This document shows, in pieces, positions 8,926 through 16,983 of a stretch of DNA of 49,819 bases. This DNA is from Paraglaciecola hydrolytica. Lineage in GTDB: Bacteria; Pseudomonadota; Gammaproteobacteria; Enterobacterales; Alteromonadaceae. The translations under genes were made by a program, and so were the position numbers. How positions within the stretch are numbered: the first letter of the stretch is position 1; every line of letters begins with the position of its first letter. Under the pieces are notes generated by a model that did no database searches, had not been told where the DNA came from, and saw only the letters and a list, made by a program, of their open reading frames with translations. Location: positions 210,513 to 260,331 of the forward strand of contig NZ_LSNE01000002.1 of assembly GCF_001565895.1 (NCBI RefSeq), written 5' to 3'.

Positions 8926-9132
8926 TAATTTGTTGCTGCTTTTATTAACATTGGATTAACGTTTTTTGTTATTTTATATAAAATTTCAAACTGTTAATTT
9001 TTATTCGTCAATGCCAATAAATGCTTAGTTTTAAAGTGTTTTTTGGAGGGTGATACAATGTCAATGTAGCTAAACAAAATGTATTAAACAATCAGTTAAT
9101 AAAAATATGTTAATAAAAAGAAAAAAACGTAA

Positions 9133-9146
9133 ATAAAAACGTTTTC
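9133..9146. promoter_or_regulatory. Near-match LacI-type operator, distal to the receptor promoter
   Basis: TAAAAACGTTTTCA matches TGNAANCGNTTNCA except for A in place of G at position 2. It lies 251 bp upstream of the receptor operator, between the receptor and the convergent-side end of the M61 peptidase gene. The pairing of a proximal and a distal site mirrors the symporter promoter. The rest of the 8796-9216 gap is AT-rich with no gene seen. Confidence 0.45.
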
Positions 9147-9216
9147 AGTTGAGTGGGCTTCACCCTGTTACTGTAAGATTCAGCCCATTGAAAAGATAGT
9201 TTGGGTATAACAGGGC

Positions 9217-11022
9217 TTAATTTGCTAGCCAGTTTGACGTTTTTGACACTGAGTCTGTGGTTAAATAAATGGTGTCTAAGGGGGCTATTCGAACCTTAAA
9301 TGGTAATTGCAACAGGCGTTTATCCCGCAAGACGTACAATGTAGTGAGTTGCCCATCATCTAATTGATTCAGTAAACGGTAAGCATTTTGTGCACTCACT
9401 TGCCATGTATCAATAGCAATAAGTTGATCGCCTGCCATCAGGTTGGCCTCAAAGGCTGCAGAGTTTTGATTTACTTGAGTGACTTCGATACCAGTAGTGC
9501 TAGGTTTAAACTGGGCACCAAAATCATTTTTAATTACTTTGTCGGCGGGATTACCGCCTTTGTCATTGATGTCTACTCTGGCTCTGTAATTGACTTGTAC
9601 ACCAAAAGCCTTCAAAAGGGCTTCGACAGGCAGTTCATCTGTCGTGTAAATAGCTGCGTCTAAGTCGAAATAATCACTGAGATCCAATTGTAGATGTTCA
9701 CTTAAGATATCGTGGATAACTGTTTTAGGAGTAGGGCGAGCTGTCTTGCCAAACTCCTGCCAAAGGCACTGCATTACATCGTCGAGAGAATAACGTTGGT
9801 TTGATACCAATCTAATGGCTAAGTCTAAACATAAGGCCACAATAGCGCCTTTATTGTAATAACTGACAATATTATTAATGGCACCTTCATCTTGTTTATA
9901 AAACTTGGTCCACGCATCAAAACTCGACTCAGTTACACTTTGTTTTAATCTTCCGCTATTTCGTTGCAAGCGTGTCAGGTTTTGTCCTACTACAAGTAAA
10001 TAGTCTTGTAGTGAAATCAACTTGCTGCGTTGCAACAACAAATCATCGTAATAGCTGGTAAATCCTTCATAGATCCACAATTGTTCGGTGTAACTTTCAG
10101 TTGCTAGTGTGCCGCTTACCAGTTCAACAGGTCTGATACGTTTGACATGCCAAGTGTGGAAAAACTCATGACTGCACAAACTTAAAAAATTCCGATAGCC
10201 TTCGCTAGGTTGGCTATGTTCGGCTACGTCGGGTAGTTCATGACGGGCATACATCAAAGCGGTAGACGCTCTGTGTTCTAGCCCTCCAAAGGCTGAGTCG
10301 GTAAGCAAGGTAATAAAGATATAACGTTCAATCGGCGCGGGGCTGCCAAACAATTGCAAATGTTGTTGGCATACCACTGACAAATCATTAGCAATACGCT
10401 GCATATCACTTTGATGACCACCGGCAAATACTAATTCACAATCGATAGTGCCAATTTTAAACCGTACAGTATCAAAATCTCCCATTAAAAAAGGATGATC
10501 AATCAGCTCTGCGTAATTTTCTGCATGATAGCGTGTTTCATCTTGATTACTTTGAAGGGTAACAAGCGGCATGCTGGTGACCACGGCAAAGTTATTAAAA
10601 AGATGGGAGGCATGTTTTATGTTCAACAAACACGGACTGTTTGCCTGTCCTTCAACTTCTAAAAACAGGTTTGAGCCATTAAAAAATCCATACTGATCAT
10701 TAATATAGGCCCCTCTGACAGATAGATCGTAAGCGTAGAGTTGATACTCCACGATAATACATCCTTCAGTTGGTTCTACTAACCAAGTTTGTTTGTCAGA
10801 TTTGCTGAGTTTAAGACTTTTGCCATCTTCATTTTTAGCTGTCAGGGTGATGATATGTTTGGCAAAATCTCTGATCATATAACTGCCGGGGATCCACGCA
10901 GGTAAACGGAGGACTTGGCCCTGTGGTTCGGGTGACATTATATGTAATGTAACATTAAATAAATGCCCTGAAATTGAGCTTAGGGTAACGTCATAGCGGA
11001 TAGGGAAATTGGGAGTTGGCAT
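9217..11022 (-). CDS. M61-family metallopeptidase with PDZ domain
   Basis: 601 residues with the glycyl-aminopeptidase (M61) layout. The N-terminal beta region contains LPAWIPGSYMIRDFAKHI, the typical M61 block. The zinc motif is H285-E-F-F-H289 in SHEFFHTWHVKRIRP, with the third ligand probably E319 in LWIYEGFTSYY. A GGLEHRAS stretch (246-253) replaces the GAMEN-like motif. A C-terminal PDZ domain occupies roughly residues 490-580, with GIEVTQVNQNSAAFEANLMAGD. No signal peptide is visible, so it is likely cytoplasmic. It appears to be a single-gene unit, divergent from the PilZ gene. Confidence 0.9.
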   Translation of the reverse strand: MPTPNFPIRYDVTLSSISGHLFNVTLHIMSPEPQGQVLRLPAWIPGSYMIRDFAKHIITLTAKNEDGKSLKLSKSDKQTWLVEPTEGCIIVEYQLYAYDLSVRGAYINDQYGFFNGSNLFLEVEGQANSPCLLNIKHASHLFNNFAVVTSMPLVTLQSNQDETRYHAENYAELIDHPFLMGDFDTVRFKIGTIDCELVFAGGHQSDMQRIANDLSVVCQQHLQLFGSPAPIERYIFITLLTDSAFGGLEHRASTALMYARHELPDVAEHSQPSEGYRNFLSLCSHEFFHTWHVKRIRPVELVSGTLATESYTEQLWIYEGFTSYYDDLLLQRSKLISLQDYLLVVGQNLTRLQRNSGRLKQSVTESSFDAWTKFYKQDEGAINNIVSYYNKGAIVALCLDLAIRLVSNQRYSLDDVMQCLWQEFGKTARPTPKTVIHDILSEHLQLDLSDYFDLDAAIYTTDELPVEALLKAFGVQVNYRARVDINDKGGNPADKVIKNDFGAQFKPSTTGIEVTQVNQNSAAFEANLMAGDQLIAIDTWQVSAQNAYRLLNQLDDGQLTTLYVLRDKRLLQLPFKVRIAPLDTIYLTTDSVSKTSNWLAN

Positions 11023-11180
11023 AGATCGACACTTAAAATTTACACATTATGGTTATGATCAATCTTATTAGCACTTACTGCAAGTCGATAGTTATACTTA
11101 TGTTGTTGTTTTTCCCAAGTTTAATTACCATAGTAAGGTATAAACTTAACTATTAAAGTTCAATTAGGAAGATTCTCGAC

Positions 11181-11864
11181 ATGGCAATTGTGCAGGATAC
11201 CGTAGGTTTAACTAATGAAGACTTTCGTAAAATTCGTTTAATGCGTCCAGGTACGGCAATTGATTTGCAAGTATCCTCGGCGAATATGATTAAACGAGTT
11301 AGAACTGAGTTTGTTGGTATGGATGGTACTCGCTGTATGATCATCCGTTTTCCGGATGAAAGTAAGTGGGGCAGCTTAAGAGATTCTATTTTTACAGATC
11401 AAAATTTGGTTATCCGTTACATACTGGAAGATGAAACCGGCGAAATCATTGCCTTCAAAGTTAAAATAACCCTGATATTAACCAAACCCAGTCATTTGAT
11501 TTTTACCTCATTTCCACTGTCTATTCAAAGCCATGATTTGCGTGCAGAGCCTCGAGCTCAGACACGAGCCGCTGTAACCTTAATTGATGCAGATAAAAAA
11601 AAGGATATTTGCCAGTGTCTGGTGCGTGATATTTCCTTGAAAGGCTGCCGTATCAGTATTGATAAATCCAGTGAATCCCGTCCGTTATTAAAACAAAACG
11701 TCATTATGAAATTTAAAGATGCGGCAGGTAATAATTTATTACTCAAAGGGAGTGTCATGAATTCCAAATTTGATGAAGTCACGGTGTATTTTGGCATTAA
11801 GTTTCAAAACACCGAGGAAGAAGTTGGGCTGTTGTTGCAAAAAATGATGTTAGTAACGAGTTAG
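11181..11864 (+). CDS. PilZ-domain c-di-GMP receptor (YcgR-like)
   Basis: 227 residues. The C-terminal PilZ domain begins near residue 120 and carries both c-di-GMP-binding elements: R121-A-E-P-R125 (RxxxR), followed by a second arginine pair, and D150-I-S152-L-K-G155 (DxSxxG). The N-terminal 110 residues resemble the YcgR-type flagellar-brake N-domain, with RFPDESKW. It is predicted to be cytoplasmic and to alter motility or surface behaviour when c-di-GMP rises. No flagellar or pilus gene is nearby. A good ribosome-binding site (AGGA) precedes the ATG. Confidence 0.85.
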   Translation: MAIVQDTVGLTNEDFRKIRLMRPGTAIDLQVSSANMIKRVRTEFVGMDGTRCMIIRFPDESKWGSLRDSIFTDQNLVIRYILEDETGEIIAFKVKITLILTKPSHLIFTSFPLSIQSHDLRAEPRAQTRAAVTLIDADKKKDICQCLVRDISLKGCRISIDKSSESRPLLKQNVIMKFKDAAGNNLLLKGSVMNSKFDEVTVYFGIKFQNTEEEVGLLLQKMMLVTS

Positions 11865-11954
11865 AATCAGTTTAATTGATAGATTAGTTTCTTTTTTATT
11901 GCTGCATGAATCCCTAGTTGTTAAATTAAGGTTAATAATAAAAAAGGAAATAAC

Positions 11955-12416
11955 ATGCGTCAGATTGAATTTTTACTTAATGAATACGGTGAGAGCCATA
12001 AAAACAAAACCAATATCATCATCCATGCTATAGCGGTTCCTGCCATTTATTTTGTGACTTTAGGTTTGTTATGGTCACTTCCCACTCCTAATTTTCTCGA
12101 TTATTTTGATTTAACTTGGGCCCACGTATTGGTTATTCCAGTACTGTATTATTACTTTAAATTGTCGGGCCCAATTGGAGCGGCAATGACTTTACTGTCC
12201 ATAGTGTCATTTTTTGGAATTAAATTACTGGAAGGTTTATCGATTCCCGTTTGGCAGGTTTGTGTGGCGCTTTTTGTGGTTATGTGGATTTTGCAGTTTG
12301 TGGGCCATCATGTTGAAGGCAAAAAACCGAGTTTTTTAAAGGATATTCAATTTTTGCTAATTGGCCCTGCTTGGTGGTGGGGACACTGGTTAAAACGCCT
12401 AAACATCAATTATTAA
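11955..12416 (+). CDS. Mpo1-like (DUF962) membrane protein
   Basis: 153 residues. It opens with QIEFLLNEYGESHKNKTNIIIH, a signature of the DUF962/YGL010w family with conserved His residues, and ends with VGHHVEGKKPSFLKDIQFLL and GPAWW. Four hydrophobic helices are visible. The yeast relative Mpo1 is an Fe(II)-dependent dioxygenase in 2-hydroxy fatty-acid alpha-oxidation. The bacterial role is not established, although the histidines are kept. It has a strong ribosome-binding site (AAAAAGGAAATAAC before the ATG) and is apparently monocistronic. Confidence 0.82.
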   Translation: MRQIEFLLNEYGESHKNKTNIIIHAIAVPAIYFVTLGLLWSLPTPNFLDYFDLTWAHVLVIPVLYYYFKLSGPIGAAMTLLSIVSFFGIKLLEGLSIPVWQVCVALFVVMWILQFVGHHVEGKKPSFLKDIQFLLIGPAWWWGHWLKRLNINY

Positions 12417-12452
12417 GTATTACCTACCTTACTAACTCTTATCATTGGAATT

Positions 12453-12494
12453 TCAGAAACGCTGAAACTCGTATCTTCAGGTTGTTTGGGTATA
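12453..12494 (+). repeat. 42-bp dispersed repeat, copy 1
   Basis: This 42-bp stretch is repeated in reverse orientation at 26525-26566 with 41 of 42 bases identical. It contains short internal inversions (TTTCAG/CTGAAA) that can form a small stem. Homology stops at both ends. It lies in the gap after the Mpo1-like gene. The remainder of the gap up to the kinase gene shows no other feature. Confidence 0.8.
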
Positions 12495-12592
12495 TATTGC
12501 GACCAACCACCTCTATCATCAGACCAAGGATAAGTATCTAAGGTCTGTTTTTTGTATAATTTCTGCAAATTCAAATCAATCTAAGGTTAATT

Positions 12593-13678
12593 GTGTATCA
12601 GTGGGAAAAGTGGGTTGATAGTCGTGAGCGCCTATTCTGGACTTTGCAAACTGCGGGCTGGTGCGGTTTCGCAATAGTTTATTACATTGGTTCTTTTCTT
12701 GCTGAAATGCGCAGTATTTGGCTATTTATTATTATACTAAATGCCTATGCCGGTTGGTTGCTGACGATCCCTTTAAGATACCTTTATCGCTGGGCGATGA
12801 GCCTGAGTCCACTTAAAATGCTGTTGATTGTGGTCAGTAGTATGTATGTGATAGCACTGGCTTGGGCGGTGGTTAAAAACTTTAACAACTGGACTATCTA
12901 TAAAAAAGGTTACCAACCAGAAGAATGGTATATGTATTTTTACAATACCGTTGATGCTTTGATTGTAATGGGATGTTGGACAGGGGCTTATTTTGGTATT
13001 AAAAACTATCAAATGCTGCTCAAAGAAAAACAAAATGTCCTTAAAGCTTCTTCTATGGCGCATCAAGCCCATATCAAGATGCTACGTTATCAACTTAATC
13101 CGCATTTTTTATTTAATACCCTTAATGCTATTTCTACTTTAATCCTGATGAAGGAAAACAAAACCGCTGGTGCCATGGTCTCGCGGTTAAGTGATTTTTT
13201 ACGTTACTCACTGGATAAAGATCCGATTAAACGAGTGCCTCTCAAACAAGAAATTCAAGCGCTGGAACTTTATCTTGAAATTGAAAAAGTGCGTTTTGAA
13301 GACAGATTACAAGTTACGTGGGACATCCAGCAAAAAGCGCAAGATGCTTTGGTTCCTAGTTTAATTTTACAACCTCTTATCGAAAACTCGATCAAGTATG
13401 CTATTTCTAGGTTACAAGAAGGAGGCCAAATCAGTATTGCGGCACGTACTTTTGGTGACGATTTAATGTTGGAGGTTGCTGATAATGGTCCACTTACCGA
13501 CATGTCTGAAGGCGAGTTATTTAGAACTAATGGTGTAGGTTTAACCAATATTCGTGAAAGGCTCCAGTCATTATATGCAGATAATTTTTCCTTTGTTATT
13601 GCTCAAAATAAGCCAAATGGTATAAAAGTAAATATTCGTATACCTCATGAATTAGCTGAGATGAGCCATGAAAATTAA
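12593..13678 (+). CDS. LytS-type sensor histidine kinase
   Basis: 361 residues. Four membrane helices lie in residues 15-138, a short linker follows, and then a His_kinase domain (PF06580). The phospho-acceptor is H171 in NPHFLFNTLNAIS. The ATP-binding domain has the N-box PLIENSIKYAI and G-box VGLTNIRERL. There is no periplasmic sensor domain, so the signal is probably sensed in or at the membrane. The start is GTG at 12593, preceded by AAGG at a good distance. The 3' end overlaps the response regulator gene by 11 bp, so the two should be translationally coupled partners. Confidence 0.92.
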   Translation: MYQWEKWVDSRERLFWTLQTAGWCGFAIVYYIGSFLAEMRSIWLFIIILNAYAGWLLTIPLRYLYRWAMSLSPLKMLLIVVSSMYVIALAWAVVKNFNNWTIYKKGYQPEEWYMYFYNTVDALIVMGCWTGAYFGIKNYQMLLKEKQNVLKASSMAHQAHIKMLRYQLNPHFLFNTLNAISTLILMKENKTAGAMVSRLSDFLRYSLDKDPIKRVPLKQEIQALELYLEIEKVRFEDRLQVTWDIQQKAQDALVPSLILQPLIENSIKYAISRLQEGGQISIAARTFGDDLMLEVADNGPLTDMSEGELFRTNGVGLTNIRERLQSLYADNFSFVIAQNKPNGIKVNIRIPHELAEMSHEN

Positions 13679-14486
13679 TACACTTATTGTGGATGACGAG
13701 CCTCTGGCTCGTAAAGGTTTGAGTTTACGTTTAGCGGAATTTGACAATATTAATTTGCTGGGTGAGTGTAAAAATGGTCTTGATGCGGTAGCGCTAATTC
13801 CCCAATTACGTCCTGATTTGGTTTTTCTGGATATTCAAATGCCAGGTTTAAATGGTTTTCAGGTGATTAATAAACTGAAAGAACTTAAGCAGCCAATCCC
13901 GATCATCATTTTTGTGACGGCATTTGACAGTTATGCCATAAAAGCCTTTGATATTCATGCACTTGATTACGTACTCAAACCAGTGGATGAACAGCGTCTA
14001 CGGGCTGCGGTGGCTAAAGTAGAACAGTATCTGGCGATGAAAAATGAGGGTGATAATACCCACAAACTTATCCGCCTAGTCGCTGATTTTACCGGTGATG
14101 ACTGTGAAGATATACTACGCAAACTCGCTGCAGGTGAAAAAATACAATCACCACATTACCCTGATATTCTGGCAATAAAAGATGGTTCCGAAGTCACTAG
14201 AGTACCGGTCAGTGATATCCATTGGGTAGATGCCGCCGGTGATTATATGTGTGTACATACCTCTGATCAGACTCACATTATGCGCCGCACGATGAAAGAG
14301 CTCGATCAACAACTCGACCCTCGTAAATTTGTGCGAGTACACCGCTCAGCAATTGTAAATATCAGTTTTGTGCAAAAGTTGGTAAGCCATATCAGTGGCG
14401 AATATCACTTGATATTAAGCAATGGCAGCGAATTAAAAGTCAGTCGTAGTCATCGTGATCGCGTCAAGGAAATGATCAACCTTTAA
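13668..14486 (+). CDS. LytTR-family response regulator
   Basis: 272 residues. The receiver domain (1-120) has the acidic pair D9/D10, phospho-acceptor D55 in LVFLDIQMPG, and the switch lysine in VLKPVDEQ. A C-terminal LytTR DNA-binding domain (about 165-270) contains IHWVDAAGDYMCVHT and RVHRSAIVN. It is the cognate partner of the overlapping LytS-type kinase. LytTR regulators bind imperfect direct repeats upstream of target genes, and no obvious target lies beside this pair. It converges on pfkA with an 11-bp overlap of the coding ends. Confidence 0.92.
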   Translation: MKINTLIVDDEPLARKGLSLRLAEFDNINLLGECKNGLDAVALIPQLRPDLVFLDIQMPGLNGFQVINKLKELKQPIPIIIFVTAFDSYAIKAFDIHALDYVLKPVDEQRLRAAVAKVEQYLAMKNEGDNTHKLIRLVADFTGDDCEDILRKLAAGEKIQSPHYPDILAIKDGSEVTRVPVSDIHWVDAAGDYMCVHTSDQTHIMRRTMKELDQQLDPRKFVRVHRSAIVNISFVQKLVSHISGEYHLILSNGSELKVSRSHRDRVKEMINL

Positions 14487-15498
14487 CATTAACAACATGT
14501 TCAGCTTGTTTGGTGATGTCAAAAAATTCCTGCTGGATTTTAACCAGATAGGGATCAAGTGTTTTGCGTTGTTGCCAACTGGTTTCGATAGGTAAACACA
14601 GTAGTTGATTATTTTGTTCTGCAACCATGATATTGGTCTTGCCGGCGATAGCCTGTTCTACTGCATAAGCGCCCATTTTAGTGGCAAGTAAACGGTCCTG
14701 ACTGACCGGTGAACCGCCACGTTGCACATGCCCGAGTATGACTGGACGACACTCAAGTTTGGTTTTTTCATGTAAGGTTTGCGCTAGATTAGTAACACCA
14801 CCTGGCCATAAATTTTCAGCAGTAACTATGATGTAGCTGCAGTTTCCACGTTTATTCATCGCTGCTTGTAGATGACTAACAATATTATCAACTTCAGTGT
14901 TTAAATCAGTGCAAAGTTCGGGTACTAATACCTGATCAGAGGCCGAAGCTAATGCCGCACTAAGACCTATAAAACCGGCGTGCCTACCCATAACTTCGAC
15001 TAAAAATATGCGCTCAAAAGCATCCGCAGTATCCCTCACTTTATCAATTGAATCTAAAGCGGTTTCTATGGCGGTGTGGTAGCCAATGGTGGCATCGGTA
15101 CCGTAAATATCATTATCTATGGTACCAGGAAGGCCAATTACCTGACCTTGCCAATGTTTAGCTAAATGACAAGCACCGCGAAACGAACCGTCTCCACCTA
15201 TGATCAATAGGGCTTCAATGCCTAAGGCATTAAGATTTTTAGCGGCTAGTTTTGCTGACTCTTCGGTTTTGAAGCTTGAGCAACGGGCACTGCGTAATAT
15301 AGTGCCGCCGCGTTGAATGATATTAGCGACATTACGGGCTTTTAAGGGCAAATATTCTTGATCAAGTAAACCATTGTAGCCATGTTTATAGCCTATAATC
15401 TGAACGCCAAAATGTTCAGCGGTTAATACAATTGCACGGATGCAGGCATTCATTCCGGGCGCATCGCCACCCGAGGTTAATACAGCAATTTTTCGCAT
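14476..15498 (-). CDS. pfkA: ATP-dependent 6-phosphofructokinase
   Basis: 340 residues, cytoplasmic, phosphorylating fructose 6-phosphate in glycolysis. Key motifs are the ATP-loop TSGGDAPGMN (8-17), GGDGS at 101-105 (the glycine expected for ATP rather than pyrophosphate users), and GTIDND with the catalytic aspartate at D128. MGRHAGF and HVQRGG, which contact the sugar phosphate, follow. Overall it resembles E. coli PfkA with a slightly longer C-terminus. The gene stands alone on the minus strand. Confidence 0.93.
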   Translation of the reverse strand: MRKIAVLTSGGDAPGMNACIRAIVLTAEHFGVQIIGYKHGYNGLLDQEYLPLKARNVANIIQRGGTILRSARCSSFKTEESAKLAAKNLNALGIEALLIIGGDGSFRGACHLAKHWQGQVIGLPGTIDNDIYGTDATIGYHTAIETALDSIDKVRDTADAFERIFLVEVMGRHAGFIGLSAALASASDQVLVPELCTDLNTEVDNIVSHLQAAMNKRGNCSYIIVTAENLWPGGVTNLAQTLHEKTKLECRPVILGHVQRGGSPVSQDRLLATKMGAYAVEQAIAGKTNIMVAEQNNQLLCLPIETSWQQRKTLDPYLVKIQQEFFDITKQAEHVVNVKG

Positions 15499-15643
15499 AA
15501 TTCACTCATATAAACTTCGTTTTTGTCTACAGTAGAGTAGAATGCAACATCCGAGTAAACAAGATCATTTGTACTTGTTGGTGACCTCTTTTTTATTCTC
15601 GCAATATTTTTCACTCACGCTACCAGCTAATGCCGTTTCAGAA

Positions 15644-15662
15644 TGATAAGTGCCACTTATCA
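15644..15662. promoter_or_regulatory. 19-bp palindrome, candidate operator upstream of the EamA gene
   Basis: TGATAAGTG and its exact reverse complement CACTTATCA are separated by a single C. The dyad lies about 90 bp upstream of the EamA transporter ATG and about 146 bp upstream of divergent pfkA. The short spacer and lack of a T-run argue against a terminator and for a dimeric repressor or activator site. Which protein binds it is unknown. Confidence 0.5.
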
Positions 15663-15751
15663 CTATGGAAGGATATAACTATATTGTATGATAAATGTGC
15701 CAAAGCAATTGGCGTTGAATTAATTTAATACTATTTAAAGGTAAAGATTAC

Positions 15752-16675
15752 ATGGATCCAATCAGGCATTGGTATGGTTTTGGTTTGTCGTTAACCACTG
15801 CTGTGTTGTGGGGGATCTTACCGATATTTATCAAGATATGTCTGGAAGCGATGGATGCTGTGACTATTACTCTTTATCGTTTTGTTGTTGCAGGTTTATT
15901 TGTTTTTATCGTTTTAATGCGTAAAAAATCGGTACCACGTTTAAAGTCGTTGGGTCTGAAAAAAGGCATGTTATTAGTTGTTGCGACCTTGTTTTTGGTT
16001 TTGAATTATGTGGCTAATGTTAAAGGTTTAGAGTATTTAGCCCCAGAAACCACTCAGGTTGTAATGCAAGTTGCGCCATTTCTACTGATGTTAGGTGGAG
16101 TGATCTTTTTTGGTGAGCGTTTAAAAAAGATCGAAATTATGGGCGCTGCTCTGATCTTTTCTGGTTTGTTGTTGTTTTTTAATGACAGGTTGGCTGATTT
16201 ATTTTTGTCGTTAAATCATTTCACGATTGGTGTTTTGATTGTTATTTTTGCCGCCACAACGTGGGCCGCATATGCCTTAATGCAAAAACCACTGCTACGG
16301 GTTTTGACTGCTAAACAATTAACGTTGTTGATCTACATTATTGGCGCATTGATGTTATTGCCTTTTGCACACTTGAGTCAGTTATGGGCAATGAATACCT
16401 TACAACTTGCTGCTTTGCTGTTTTGTTGTATTAATACCATAGTGGCTTATGGGGCGTTTACTGAAGCTATGCATGTTTGGCAAGCGTCTAAAGTCAGTGC
16501 GGTTATTGCATTATCCCCGCTCTTTACCTTCATCAGTATGGTTATTGCCGTACATTTTTTTCCAGAGCAAGTAAAAGCCAGTGATTTGGATATTTGGGCT
16601 TATATTGGTGCGGGCATTGTTATTACTGGCTCTGCTTTGACTTCCATGGGGCGTGCGTCAAAGCCAAAGATTTAG
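15752..16675 (+). CDS. EamA/DMT-superfamily inner-membrane transporter
   Basis: 307 residues with about ten hydrophobic helices and the internal duplication of the drug/metabolite transporter superfamily. The first helix region has TAVLWGILPIFIKICLE and then the YRFVVAG motif. The second EamA half starts near residue 150 with AATTWAAYALMQKPLL. The family exports amino acids, metabolites or drugs, and the substrate cannot be read here. An AAAGG ribosome-binding site precedes the ATG. A strong palindrome upstream suggests specific control. Confidence 0.88.
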   Translation: MDPIRHWYGFGLSLTTAVLWGILPIFIKICLEAMDAVTITLYRFVVAGLFVFIVLMRKKSVPRLKSLGLKKGMLLVVATLFLVLNYVANVKGLEYLAPETTQVVMQVAPFLLMLGGVIFFGERLKKIEIMGAALIFSGLLLFFNDRLADLFLSLNHFTIGVLIVIFAATTWAAYALMQKPLLRVLTAKQLTLLIYIIGALMLLPFAHLSQLWAMNTLQLAALLFCCINTIVAYGAFTEAMHVWQASKVSAVIALSPLFTFISMVIAVHFFPEQVKASDLDIWAYIGAGIVITGSALTSMGRASKPKI

Positions 16676-16698
16676 TTAAGCTGTAACATAGTAAAAAT

Positions 16699-16983
16699 TT
16701 AGTGTTCAGTTTTACTTTTGCCAATTGGGGTTTCGTTACCCTTACAAATCGTATCGTAGTCATCGCGATAATAACGTAAATCTTGGCACTCTTGCTCATA
16801 ACGCTTTTTAGCCGTCATGGCTTGTTGTGGATAGTTGTTATTATTCATGACTTTACGCCATTGTTCACATTGCTGAACCTGACGTTTTACTTCGAGTATT
16901 TCTTCGCAGGGATTGTCCTTAGATGCACAGGCATTCAGACCAGCCAATAAAAACGACATTAAGACTTTAGTGATACTGTTCAT
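16699..16983 (-). CDS. Small predicted lipoprotein
   Basis: 94 residues. A type II signal peptide with lipobox LNAC puts the acylated cysteine at residue 19. The mature part is short, hydrophilic and rich in Cys, Gln and Lys, with a likely helical KRQVQQCEQWRKVM stretch. I do not recognise a family. Its ATG overlaps the stop of the upstream response regulator-TPR gene by four bases (ATGA), so the two are probably translationally coupled and functionally linked. Cellular location is inferred to be the outer membrane or periplasm. Confidence 0.75.
   Translation of the reverse strand: MNSITKVLMSFLLAGLNACASKDNPCEEILEVKRQVQQCEQWRKVMNNNNYPQQAMTAKKRYEQECQDLRYYRDDYDTICKGNETPIGKSKTEH

Noticed and set aside
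12773-13072. 99-codon minus-strand frame within the LytS kinase gene
   Set aside because: Shadow of the kinase transmembrane region.
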